Shown: in pieces, positions 33,891 to 43,379 of the stretch | Layout of the letters: each line of letters starts with the position of its first letter | Numbering within the stretch: position 1 is the stretch's first letter | Origin: Paenibacillus sp. | GTDB taxonomy: Bacteria; Bacillota; Bacilli; Paenibacillales; YIM-B00363 | DNA: 64,000 bases | Reading direction: 5' to 3' | Assembly: GCF_035645195.1 (NCBI RefSeq) | Contig: NZ_DASQNA010000039.1 | Coordinates: forward strand, 1-64,000 | Translations under genes and position numbers: made by a program | The notes under the pieces: generated by a model | Seen by the model: only the letters and a program-made list of their open reading frames with translations | Database searches by the model: none | What the model was told of the DNA's origin: nothing

Positions 33891-34762
33891 TGACGACTAG
33901 AGAAGCCTACATGAGGGCTTCTTCTTTTTTAGGGGAGCGGGGCGCCTCGGAGCCGCAGTCGTCCGCCGAGCTGCTGCTGCAGCATGTGCTCGGCGTGACG
34001 AGAACGCGGCTGCTGACGATGTGGAGCGATCCCGTGGAAGAGGCCGCGTTCGATAAGCTGTGGGAGCTGCTGCAGCGACGCGCGGCCGGCGAGCCGGTGC
34101 AGTACATTACAGGCGAGAGCTACTTCTACGGCAGGCGGTTCGCCGTCAACCGGACGGTGCTGATTCCTCGTCCGGAAACGGAGCTGCTGGCGGAGCGCAT
34201 TCTCCAGCTCGGAACAGAGCTGTGGGGCGCGGACGGCGCGCCGCTCGCGGTCGACGTCGGCACGGGCAGCGGCGCCATCGCGGTGACGCTTGCGGTCGAG
34301 CGGCCGGCGTGGCGCGTCGCGGCGAGCGACATCAGCCCGGCGGCGCTGGCGACGGCGCGGAGCAATGCGGAGGCGCTCGGCGGTGCCGTCTCGTTCCTCG
34401 AAGGCGATCTGCTCGAGCCGGCGATCCAGGCGTACGGGGCCGGGGAAATCGATATTCTGGTATCGAATCCGCCTTATATCCCTTCGGGCGATTTGGCGGG
34501 GCTGCAGGTCGAAGTGCGGGATTACGAACCTCCGCTCGCGCTGGACGGCGGAGAGGACGGGCTGACGCCGTATCGGCGCATGCTGGAGCAGCTCGCGTCC
34601 TTCGGGGCTCGGCCCCGGGTCGCCGGCTTCGAATGCGGTCTCGGGCAGGCGCGCGAGCTGGCGAAGATGATGCGCGGCGCGGGGCTGTGGACGGAAGTCG
34701 CGGTCGTGGAGGATTACGCGGGCATCGAGCGGCACGTCATCGGCATCCGGAGGCAGCTCTAG
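33890..34762 (+). CDS. prmC: Peptide chain release factor N5-glutamine methyltransferase
   Basis: Methylates the GGQ glutamine of release factors with S-adenosylmethionine. 290 residues from the ATG at 33890, which overlaps the prfA stop codon (TGATG); a GTG three bases earlier is possible. Seen: N-terminal helical domain, SAM-binding VDVGTGSGAIAVTL (residues ~122-135) and the catalytic NPPY motif (VSNPPYIPSGD, about 193). Functional partner of the upstream prfA; spoIIR follows. Confidence 0.96.
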   Translation: MTTREAYMRASSFLGERGASEPQSSAELLLQHVLGVTRTRLLTMWSDPVEEAAFDKLWELLQRRAAGEPVQYITGESYFYGRRFAVNRTVLIPRPETELLAERILQLGTELWGADGAPLAVDVGTGSGAIAVTLAVERPAWRVAASDISPAALATARSNAEALGGAVSFLEGDLLEPAIQAYGAGEIDILVSNPPYIPSGDLAGLQVEVRDYEPPLALDGGEDGLTPYRRMLEQLASFGARPRVAGFECGLGQARELAKMMRGAGLWTEVAVVEDYAGIERHVIGIRRQL

Positions 34763-34790
34763 TACGGGGAAAAATTTAATAGATTGCTAG

Positions 34791-34819
34791 GTTTAGAGAA
34801 CGGCTGGCTTGCCCATACT
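34791..34819 (+). promoter_or_regulatory. Sigma-F type promoter of spoIIR
   Basis: GTTTA (34791-34795), 15-base spacer, GCCCATACT (34811-34819), close to the forespore consensus GYWTA-N15-GGNRANANT. In Bacillus subtilis spoIIR is transcribed by sigma-F, so the match is biologically expected. Confidence 0.7.
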
Positions 34820-34850
34820 GAGGCTATCAGGATATGAGGGGGCAGCCCGG

Positions 34851-35501
34851 ATGAAACGGCCATCTTCTTTCAAGAAATCATTCGTACTTATTCTCGGTAT
34901 GCTTATGATGCTCGTCGCTTCTTGGGAATATAGCAAATCGGACGCGGTGCTCGCGCAGGCGGCGGAGGCGTCCGCGATTCCGGAGCAGTCGATCCGGCTG
35001 CGCATTTTGGCGGATTCCGACGCGCCGGCCGACCAAGCGCTCAAGCGGCGCGTCCGGGACGCGGTCATCGCGTCGATGAACGAGTGGGCGGAGAGCCCGC
35101 AGTCGATCGAAGAGGCGCGGGCGGCGATTCGCGACCGTCTGCCGGAGCTGGAGCGGCTTGCCGCCGACGTCGTCGCGGAAGCGGGATTCGATTATGCCGT
35201 GAAAGCCGAGCTCGGCAAGGTGCCGTTCCCGACGAAGGTGTATGGCGGGGAAGTGTATCCGGCCGGCGAATACGAGGCGCTTCGCATTACGCTCGGACGC
35301 GGTCTCGGTCAAAATTGGTGGTGCGTGTTGTTCCCGCCATTGTGCTTCGTGGACGTCGCCGCCGCCGAGACGCCGCAAAGCGCGGGCGCCGCGACGATCG
35401 CCGCAGCAGCGGCGGTATCCAGCGAGCCGCAGGTCGAATATCGATTTTTCCTGCTGGATCTGATCGCGGGTATGATCGAGAAAGTGCGGGGCTTGGTGTA
35501 A
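34851..35501 (+). CDS. spoIIR: Stage II sporulation protein R
   Basis: Secreted forespore signal that triggers SpoIIGA to process pro-sigma-E in the mother cell. 216 residues from the ATG at 34851; a longer open frame from 34809 lacks a good start site and overlaps the promoter. Signal anchor at 8-25 (FVLILGMLMMLVASWEYS), then the family segments SIRLRILADSDAPADQALKR and YGGEVYPAGEYEALRITLG, and QNWWCVLFPPLCFVD. A terminator follows. Gene order prfA-prmC-spoIIR is as in Bacillus. Confidence 0.95.
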   Translation: MKRPSSFKKSFVLILGMLMMLVASWEYSKSDAVLAQAAEASAIPEQSIRLRILADSDAPADQALKRRVRDAVIASMNEWAESPQSIEEARAAIRDRLPELERLAADVVAEAGFDYAVKAELGKVPFPTKVYGGEVYPAGEYEALRITLGRGLGQNWWCVLFPPLCFVDVAAAETPQSAGAATIAAAAAVSSEPQVEYRFFLLDLIAGMIEKVRGLV

Positions 35502-35542
35502 GCTGCGCCACCCAAAAAATATGCCGAAAAGTCATCCGTTCG

Positions 35543-35570
35543 TCCTCGATCTTTTGATCGAGGATTTTTT
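35543..35570 (+). terminator. spoIIR terminator
   Basis: Perfect 9-bp stem TCCTCGATC/GATCGAGGA with a TTTT loop and six T. Confidence 0.9.
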
Positions 35571-35648
35571 ACATTTTGGTGTATTCAACGGGCCTAAGGT
35601 AATGGTACACTACTACCATAATTTGCTTAGGGAGTGGGAGGGACCGGG

Positions 35649-38600
35649 GTGCCCTTTGGAGGCGTAAGGCAGGTACATAGACGACGTATTGCGCTCATTT
35701 TGATATTTAGTTTGCTGGCATCGATGCTTCCTCTGTTCGCGCCTACAGCGTCCGCCGAGTACAGATCGGTTACGTTCCAGGTCGTGGACGGGAATAATAG
35801 TTCGATAAATAACGCCGTTATCTTCATGGAAAGAACGGACGGCCATCTGGAAGTCGTGGATTACGGCTCCTGGTACGACAATGGATGGGTTTATGGATAT
35901 CGGCAAGACTATGTAGATTACGGGGATTATACTGTTGTCGCCTACGCGCCTGGCTACGATCCGGTGGCATACGGAACGGTGACCGTCGGGAGCAGTTACA
36001 CGGCGCCGACGATCCAGTTCACGGCCCCCGATTCCAGCGATGTCGTCAGCATCCCGGACGATAATTTGCGCACCTACCTGGAAGGAGAAGTATTCGGCGG
36101 GTGGACGGAGCCGATAACGGAACATATGATGGCTTCCGTTACGTACATCGATTATTACTACTCCGATGAAGGCTACTATTTCGCGATCGCGAATGCTCCG
36201 ATTTCGGATTTGACGGGCCTCGAGCACGCCGTCAATTTGTTGGAGATCGATTTGCGAGGGCACGACGTCAGCTCTCTAACGCCATTAGCGAATTTGCCTC
36301 GCCTTCGCACGGTGACGATGTCGGCCAATCCGTTGACGAACATTGATACATTGTCGATGCTGCCTTCGCTGACAACAATCGAAATTCAAAACTCCCAGAT
36401 CTCCTCGCTGCCAGCAACCTTGCCCCCGGGCATAACAAGCATTTATTTGGACGGCAATCTAATCACCGACATCTCCGTTTTAGCGACCCTGACGAATTTG
36501 GAATACGTGTCTTTGAATGACAATCAAATCGCCGATATGTCGGCGCTCGCCGCATTAACCCGCGCGGAGCGGATCGAGCTCAGCAACAACAGCATTTCAG
36601 CGGTTCCTGCTCTGCACCTCCCGAGTCTAAGCGTGCTCTATTTAGACGGCAACAACATCTCAGACCTTTCCGGATTCGAAACCTCGTATATAACCGAACT
36701 TTTCATCCTAGACCTACAATACAATCAAATTAGCGCCGACGATTTAGAATCGCTCACTTATTTACCCAACCTCTACAGTATCGATTTGCGAGGGAACGGA
36801 TTGACCTCGTTGTCCGGCTTGGCGACGAACGTCGAAGCGAGCTTATCTTGGGGCCGGATTGATATTTCGGAGAACGCCATTACGGATTTGACGCCGATTG
36901 CAAGATTTTCGGAATTATATTCTTTATTTGCATCCTATAACAAAATTACCGATATGACGCCCGTGACGTCGCTGACGGGAATCGACGAAATCGACTTGTC
37001 GCATAACGATATTGCCGCGATTCCTGCGTTTCCGGCCGATAGCTGGCTAAGTACGCTCAAGCTTTCGCATAACAAAATTTCCAATTTCAGCTCTTTGAAT
37101 GGGTTGCAGCACTTAGACGAATTGGTTTTGGACTACAATCAAATCGCGAGTTTGGCGTTCCTTAACGATATCGAAACGCCGGACTTCTCGTTCCGAACAT
37201 TGGATTTAAGCGGCAACGCATTCACCAGCCTCGCACCGATGACCGTGCTTACCAGCGTTAGTTGGCTATATTTAAACGACTCGCTCTTTACGGACCTGTC
37301 GCCTTTGCTTACGCTGAAACAAAACGGCGGATTCACCATGTCGTCCTCGAGCTTGGATCTGTATGGCGCGAGCGTCGATTTCGAGGCCCAGCAAAACATC
37401 ATCAGCGGGTTGGGCATCCGGGTCAATTATTCGGGGGCCGGCGCATCGTCTTATGCCGTGAACGGCGTCCCGCTGCTGAACCCGACGGCCGGACATTCGT
37501 TTCCGTTCCGGATCGGCGCGCATTTGTACGACGAAATCAATTATTGGATCGAGCACGAGATTCGCGTTCGGATTACGAAGGACGGCACACCGGTCGACGG
37601 AGAGCAGTTCGTCGCGGCGAGGACGCATACGAATGAACCGATTCCCGTCCTTGACGGCGAATTGCGGCTTTACGGCGGAACCGGCGAGCTGTTGTTGAAC
37701 GGAGGCATCCTCCACGATATCGACTTTACGTTCGCAGATTCCGGCGAGTACGGGATCGTATACGAAATGTGGGTCAACACCCAGTCCGGTTACTCGGGCT
37801 ATATGTACAAAGCGTTCGAGGATGCTCAAACGCTCGTCGTCGGCGGAGGAAGCGGGAACGGAACAGCCTTATCCTCCGCGGAAGCCGGCAGCATCGTCAG
37901 TTTCGGCGGCAAGGAATGGGTATTGATCGATCCGGAGAAAAGGCAGCTGCTGCTTCGCTCGCTTTACGGAGCGCCGCGAGCTTGGGAGCCTGATTTTTAC
38001 AGCTCCTCAATCGTATCGGACCCGGCCTTCCGATACGATCCCGAGCGGACCGGCTCCATCGCGTACGACTTGAACCGGACGTTCCTTGAAAGCTTGGACG
38101 TCGGCGGCGGCGAAGATCAATGGATCGTGCCGCATCCGGTAAGGGTCCCATATCTCACGCTGTACGAAGACGGCACGGTGGAAGAAAAGGGGAGCCCTGC
38201 GCCTTATTATGTGGCCGATACGACCAAAGTCAACCTGCTGACGTACGAAGAATATCGCGCGGCGCTCGACAGAGGCGCGTTGGTTCACGGCGACGGCCGG
38301 CTGCTCGATTGGGATGCGGAATGGTTTCTCGCGAACCCGATCACGGAGGAGTATTTTACGCACCAATACCACGCCTTCGTCAATACGGACGGCTCGATTT
38401 ACTACTATCCGACGGATCTCGGGGTGCGGCCGGTCGTTCTGCTGCGGGAGAACGTCGAGATTGCCGGCGGGAACGGTTCCGCCGTCCCGTATACGCTTGC
38501 GATGCCCGCCCCCGCCGCGTCCGTTCAGCAAAGCGAACAGGAAGTCGGCGCGTTGACGGACGTGCGGGTGGAGATCGTCGCCAATCGAACGATCGAAGCC

Positions 38601-41600
38601 GGCGAGGAAGTGACCATTTCGTTCCCGGCCGGGTACGACGTTTCGTATTTGCCGGAGTACAGCGGAATCGAGGTTAGCGTTGGAGGGGGGCCGCCCGCCG
38701 TCGTCGAAGGCGTAACGACCGTCGGGAACGACGTATTCGTTCCGATGCCGATCGGCGCGAACGACGGAGATTCGATCGTCGTCTACTTCCCGGGAGACTC
38801 CGGCATCCACAATGCGGTAACTGCGGGGAGCCATCTCTTCCGAATCTCGGTTCCGGGAGCGAACGAAGCTTCGCCGGCGTATGTCACATTAATCGCGACG
38901 CTTGATGCGTACGTTTCGCCGAGTTCGACGGCGGATTCGGCGGCAAACGTGGGGTATGCGTTTACCTATACCATGCCTGCATTTCAACCGCTGCCGGCCG
39001 GCGCGACCGTCGCGGTAACGTTCCCTGCGGGGTACACGGTGCCGTCCGCGATCGACGCCGCCCACGTTATTTTTTATTATTACGAAGCGGACGCTTCCCT
39101 TACGGCGCCGGCTTCGGCGGTGCACGTTTCAGGCAATCAGGTATGGATTACGCCGCCCGGCGCGCTTCCCGAATCATTCACCCTAGTGTTCGAGCCGGAG
39201 GCAGGAATCGGCAACCCGGCCGCTCCGGGAACGTACACGATCGCGTCGACGGTTTCGACGGCGACCGTGCCGGCGAGTATGCCGGTAACGATCGAGGAAG
39301 CGTTGGACCCTGACCTTACGATCCAGATGGTCAGAGAAGACGATTATTACTTGCCGGGTCTGTTGAATCGGCAGTACACGATTACGGTTACCAATGAAGG
39401 CGAAGGGCCGACGAGCGGAACGGTAACGGTGGAGGCGGACTTCGCGAGCGGGCTGACGTTGACGTCCTTGACGGGAACCGGGTGGTCATGCAGCATCGGG
39501 ACGGGAACATGTACTCGATCCGACTTATTGGTTCCGGGAGATAGTTACCCGCCAATGATAGCAACCGTCAATGTGGCCGCAGGCATAGGCGGCGGACTAC
39601 TGAACGCAGCGGCAACCGTGTCGGGCGGCGGAGACGTGAATTCGTACAACAATTCCACCGGCGATGAAGTGACGGTCATCGACTTCCCGGTCATCGAGCT
39701 CAGCGTCCCCGGAAGCGAAACGTGGGGGAAAACCGCGTCGGTCAAAATTGATGTTACCAAAACGGATCTCGGTCTGCCGCTGAACGAAGCTTTGTTCGCA
39801 TATACATGGTCCGAAACCCCGGCGCCGCCGGAAGGGGCGGAATGGACCCCGTTCGGCAACGGAGAAACGGTTACGCTGGAAGGCAAGACCGGCCATTGGC
39901 ATTTGCACGTCCGCGCCGGGGATGCTGACGGCAATCTCGCCTTCGTATCGTCCGCGCGATTCCGGTTGGACAATATAGCGCCTACGTTCTCTCCTTGGTT
40001 CTATAAGCTTACGAACGGCAGCGCGTATACGCCGGGGACGTGGACGAACGTTTCGGTAGGCATCGACGGGAATTATTTCGATTTCCAGAGCGGTTTGACC
40101 GTTCTGCAATATTCGGCGGACGGCGGGGAAACGTACGCTCCGTTCTGGCCTCCGATCCACGTGACAGAGGAAGGCGAATTCGAATACCGGTTCCGCGCGG
40201 TCGATGCCGCCGGCAATGAAACGCTGAACGCGAGAACGGTGAAGATCGACAAAACGGCGCCGTCCTTGGACGCGACGTTGAAACGGGCGGACGGATTGCC
40301 TTATGTGCCGGGAACGCTGACGAATCAAGCGGTTACGCTCGAAGCGATCGACGCCGTCGACGAGCGCAGCGGGGTTAGCCTCTTGCAGTATTCGCTCAAC
40401 GACGGTCCTTGGCTGTCGACGGACGAATTCGTACCAATATCGGAAAACGGAACGCATTCGCTGCGGTTCCGCGCGACGGACGCCGCCGGCAACGTGACGG
40501 AAACGTCCCCGGCGACGATCCGAATCGCGCTTGAAGCGCTGACGCTCGACTTGTCGACGACATCGACCGCGCCGACGAACGGAACGGTCGAAGTGACCGC
40601 CGGCGTGACGGGCGGGATCGGGCCATACACCTTCAAGTGGGCGGCAGGCATCCGCGATCCGGCGTACTTCGCCGAAGCGGGCACTGGATTTACTGACATT
40701 TTCGCGGTAAGCGAAAACGGCGACTACACGGTATTCGTCGTCGACGCCGCGGGCAACGCCTCGGTGGAAGCGATCAACATTGTAAATATCGTGAGGGAAC
40801 CGCCAGACATCGGCCTATCGGCTCCGACGACGCCGACGAACGGGAGCGTCACGATCACCGTGTCGACCTCGGCGGCCAGGACGGATATCGGCAACGCCGT
40901 GCAGGTGGTGAAGTGGCTGGAAGGCGAAGCGACGCCGGAGGACTTCGCCGGCGGAGGCGCCGATATTACCGAGGCGTTGAGCTTCACGGTAAGTCAGAAC
41001 GGCACTTACTCGGTATACGCGAAAGATGCGGCGGGCAACGCGGCCGTAGCGCATATTGTCGTTAGCGCGATTAGTACGGAGGCGCCGAGTCTCGAGCTCG
41101 GATTCCTCCCGATCGCGCCGACGAACGGAACGGTCGAAGTGACCGCCGGCGTGACGGGCGGGATCGGGCCATACGTTCTGAAATGGGCGGAGGGCGAGCA
41201 AACCATCTCGTATTTCGCGGAGGCGGGCACCGGATTTACCGAAAGCTTCAGCGTCATCGAGAACGGCGAGTACACCGTATACGTCATCGACGCCGCGGGC
41301 AACGAGGCGGTGGAGGTCATCGGCGTCGAGAATATCGTAAGGGTTCCGCCGAATCTTGCGCTGACGCCATCGACGACGTCGCCGACGAACGGCAGCGTCT
41401 TCGTCACGGTCGATGCCGATGTTTACGGAATGGAAGTCGGCAACGGCGTGCAGATCGTCAAATGGCTGGAAGGCGAGGCCGCCCTGGGGGATTTCGACAG
41501 CGGCGGGACCGACATTACCGAAACGATGAACTTTGAGGCGGCGCATAACGGATGGTACACGGTCTTCGTGAAAGACCTAGCCGGCAACGCGGCGATCGAA

Positions 41601-43244
41601 AGGATATTTGTCGGAAACATCAGCGTCGAGTCTCCGACGCTCGAAGTCGGAATCCATCCGACGACGCCTACGAACGGATCCGTTCATGTGTTCGCGACGG
41701 CATACGGGGGCTTAGGACCTTACGTCTTTAAGTGGGCCGGAGGGGTTCGCGATTCGCCGTATTTCGCGGAGGCGGGCATCGGGTTTACCGATACGTTCGG
41801 CGTCGGGGAGAACGGCGATTACACGGTGTACGTGCGCGATTCCGCGGGCAATTCGGCCGTTGAGGTCGTGCATGTCAACGCGATCGTCAGGGATGCGCCG
41901 ATTCTCGAGTTAACGGCTTCGCCGACGCATCCGACGAACGGCAATGTCGTCGTGACGGTCTCGGCAAGCGTGTACGGCGCGGAGGCCGGCAACGCCGTCC
42001 AGGTCGTAAAATGGTTGGAAGGCGAGGCCGCGCCGGAGCAGTTCGCGTCCGGCGGCCACGACATTACGCAAACGCTGGCGTTCGCGGCGAGCCAGAACGG
42101 ATGGTACACCGTCTTCGTGCAGGATGCGGCCGGCAATATCGCGGTGAAGCCGATCGCGGTCGCCAATATCAATGCCGAGACGCCGGGCGTTTCCGTTCAC
42201 TTCCCCGGGGCGCCGACGAACGGTCCCGTGGAAGTTTCGGTAACGGCCAGCGTGTATGGGACGGCGAACTCCTTGCTGTCGCTCCTCTGGATCGCGGAAG
42301 ACGGCTCCGAAGAGCCGCTAGCCTTCGTCGAAATCGACGAAGGCGACGAGGAGCAACGAACGTACTACGCGACGGTGATCGCGGCGGCGAACGGCAGTTA
42401 CTTGGTGAAGGCGATCGATGCGGCCGGCAACGAGAAAACGCAGACGGTCGATATCGGCCATATCATTACGACGCCGCCGTCGATTTTGCTGTCGACGTCC
42501 GCGCAGCCGACGAGCGGCGCCAGAATTTTCGTCGATTTGCAAGCCGCGGGCGCGATGAACGCCATCGCGGCGACGAAATGGGCGCCGGGACAGTGGACGG
42601 CCGCCGATTACGAGCGAACGCCAGGCCATCCGGGCGTGCCGCCGAGCTATTACTTCACCGTATACGAGAACGGTTGGTATACGGTGTTCGCGAAAGATTT
42701 GGCGGGCAACGTGCAGGCGGCATCGATTCGAATCGATACGGTTCAACTGCCGCCGGCCGAAAACCCGAACCTGTTGTTCGCGGCGGTCGGAGACAGTCCT
42801 GATCGCGTTCGGTTGGTGTTCGACCGGCCGCTGGACCGCTACCAAGCGTTAAGCCCGGCGCTGTTCGGAGTTTACGGGGTGAACGCTTTCGTATCGGGCG
42901 TCTATTACGACGCGGCCGATCCGAAGACGATCTGGCTGGCGCTGGATGCGAACGAGGACATCGTTTGGCAGAGCGGCGCCGCCGTTTCGGCGGCGGCCGA
43001 CGCGGTGCGGACGCCTTCGGGCGGCTTCAACGGCGCGGTCTCCGGCTTGCGGGTCGTCACCCCGACCGTCGTCGCCGAGGTAACCGCTTCGATCGATACG
43101 ACGGGCGGCGGCATCGAGGTGAGGAAATTGATCACGTTCATGCGCGGCGGCGCGGTCGATTTGAACCAGGACGGCGTCACCGACAAAGGCGACATCGCGT
43201 TCGTGCTGGAGCTGATTCCGTCGGTCACGTTCCGTCAGCAGTAA
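35649..43244 (+). CDS. Giant secreted LRR and Ig-like repeat protein
   Basis: About 2531 residues from a GTG at 35649 behind GGGAGGGACC; GTG at 35634 is possible but has poor spacing. Order of parts: signal peptide (to ~35, APTASA); transthyretin-like beta domain (40-110); internalin-type leucine-rich repeats (~180-560; e.g. TNLEYVSLNDNQIADMSALA); Ig-like segment; a DUF6273-like domain (~740-935, ending LGVRPVVLL); beta domains; a DUF11-like domain (~1220-1345); OmpL47-like Ig domains; three alternating A/B repeat pairs (~1630-2175); and a C-terminal dockerin-like calcium loop DLNQDGVTDKGD (~2504-2515). No LPXTG or SLH anchor. Probably an adhesin or surface matrix protein; inserted between spoIIR and ywlC. 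Confidence 0.85.
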   Translation: MPFGGVRQVHRRRIALILIFSLLASMLPLFAPTASAEYRSVTFQVVDGNNSSINNAVIFMERTDGHLEVVDYGSWYDNGWVYGYRQDYVDYGDYTVVAYAPGYDPVAYGTVTVGSSYTAPTIQFTAPDSSDVVSIPDDNLRTYLEGEVFGGWTEPITEHMMASVTYIDYYYSDEGYYFAIANAPISDLTGLEHAVNLLEIDLRGHDVSSLTPLANLPRLRTVTMSANPLTNIDTLSMLPSLTTIEIQNSQISSLPATLPPGITSIYLDGNLITDISVLATLTNLEYVSLNDNQIADMSALAALTRAERIELSNNSISAVPALHLPSLSVLYLDGNNISDLSGFETSYITELFILDLQYNQISADDLESLTYLPNLYSIDLRGNGLTSLSGLATNVEASLSWGRIDISENAITDLTPIARFSELYSLFASYNKITDMTPVTSLTGIDEIDLSHNDIAAIPAFPADSWLSTLKLSHNKISNFSSLNGLQHLDELVLDYNQIASLAFLNDIETPDFSFRTLDLSGNAFTSLAPMTVLTSVSWLYLNDSLFTDLSPLLTLKQNGGFTMSSSSLDLYGASVDFEAQQNIISGLGIRVNYSGAGASSYAVNGVPLLNPTAGHSFPFRIGAHLYDEINYWIEHEIRVRITKDGTPVDGEQFVAARTHTNEPIPVLDGELRLYGGTGELLLNGGILHDIDFTFADSGEYGIVYEMWVNTQSGYSGYMYKAFEDAQTLVVGGGSGNGTALSSAEAGSIVSFGGKEWVLIDPEKRQLLLRSLYGAPRAWEPDFYSSSIVSDPAFRYDPERTGSIAYDLNRTFLESLDVGGGEDQWIVPHPVRVPYLTLYEDGTVEEKGSPAPYYVADTTKVNLLTYEEYRAALDRGALVHGDGRLLDWDAEWFLANPITEEYFTHQYHAFVNTDGSIYYYPTDLGVRPVVLLRENVEIAGGNGSAVPYTLAMPAPAASVQQSEQEVGALTDVRVEIVANRTIEAGEEVTISFPAGYDVSYLPEYSGIEVSVGGGPPAVVEGVTTVGNDVFVPMPIGANDGDSIVVYFPGDSGIHNAVTAGSHLFRISVPGANEASPAYVTLIATLDAYVSPSSTADSAANVGYAFTYTMPAFQPLPAGATVAVTFPAGYTVPSAIDAAHVIFYYYEADASLTAPASAVHVSGNQVWITPPGALPESFTLVFEPEAGIGNPAAPGTYTIASTVSTATVPASMPVTIEEALDPDLTIQMVREDDYYLPGLLNRQYTITVTNEGEGPTSGTVTVEADFASGLTLTSLTGTGWSCSIGTGTCTRSDLLVPGDSYPPMIATVNVAAGIGGGLLNAAATVSGGGDVNSYNNSTGDEVTVIDFPVIELSVPGSETWGKTASVKIDVTKTDLGLPLNEALFAYTWSETPAPPEGAEWTPFGNGETVTLEGKTGHWHLHVRAGDADGNLAFVSSARFRLDNIAPTFSPWFYKLTNGSAYTPGTWTNVSVGIDGNYFDFQSGLTVLQYSADGGETYAPFWPPIHVTEEGEFEYRFRAVDAAGNETLNARTVKIDKTAPSLDATLKRADGLPYVPGTLTNQAVTLEAIDAVDERSGVSLLQYSLNDGPWLSTDEFVPISENGTHSLRFRATDAAGNVTETSPATIRIALEALTLDLSTTSTAPTNGTVEVTAGVTGGIGPYTFKWAAGIRDPAYFAEAGTGFTDIFAVSENGDYTVFVVDAAGNASVEAINIVNIVREPPDIGLSAPTTPTNGSVTITVSTSAARTDIGNAVQVVKWLEGEATPEDFAGGGADITEALSFTVSQNGTYSVYAKDAAGNAAVAHIVVSAISTEAPSLELGFLPIAPTNGTVEVTAGVTGGIGPYVLKWAEGEQTISYFAEAGTGFTESFSVIENGEYTVYVIDAAGNEAVEVIGVENIVRVPPNLALTPSTTSPTNGSVFVTVDADVYGMEVGNGVQIVKWLEGEAALGDFDSGGTDITETMNFEAAHNGWYTVFVKDLAGNAAIERIFVGNISVESPTLEVGIHPTTPTNGSVHVFATAYGGLGPYVFKWAGGVRDSPYFAEAGIGFTDTFGVGENGDYTVYVRDSAGNSAVEVVHVNAIVRDAPILELTASPTHPTNGNVVVTVSASVYGAEAGNAVQVVKWLEGEAAPEQFASGGHDITQTLAFAASQNGWYTVFVQDAAGNIAVKPIAVANINAETPGVSVHFPGAPTNGPVEVSVTASVYGTANSLLSLLWIAEDGSEEPLAFVEIDEGDEEQRTYYATVIAAANGSYLVKAIDAAGNEKTQTVDIGHIITTPPSILLSTSAQPTSGARIFVDLQAAGAMNAIAATKWAPGQWTAADYERTPGHPGVPPSYYFTVYENGWYTVFAKDLAGNVQAASIRIDTVQLPPAENPNLLFAAVGDSPDRVRLVFDRPLDRYQALSPALFGVYGVNAFVSGVYYDAADPKTIWLALDANEDIVWQSGAAVSAAADAVRTPSGGFNGAVSGLRVVTPTVVAEVTASIDTTGGGIEVRKLITFMRGGAVDLNQDGVTDKGDIAFVLELIPSVTFRQQ
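40540..42175 (+). repeat. Three alternating Ig-like A/B repeat pairs of ~546 bp
   Basis: Type A units (PTNGTVEVTAGVTGGIGPY) begin near 40547, 41092 and 41640; type B units (AVQVVKWLEGEA) near 40810, 41355 and 41905. A1 and A2 are nearly identical in DNA over tens of bases near 40590 and 41134, which points to recent duplication. Confidence 0.8.
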
Positions 43245-43272
43245 CGCTTGTAAACTGTTACCTGCGGGAAAT

Positions 43273-43308
43273 CCCCTTGCGGCTTGCGCCGCAGGGGGTT
43301 TTTTTTTC
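43273..43308 (+). terminator. Terminator after the giant gene
   Basis: Stem CCCCTTGCGGC/GCCGCAGGGGG with a TTGC loop and nine T, 29 bases after the stop codon. Confidence 0.9.
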
Positions 43309-43379
43309 GGCGCGGGCGGGTCTGCACGCATGTGATATACTAAGGGGAAACTATGGTAAACGGGAAGAAGGATGAAGCG

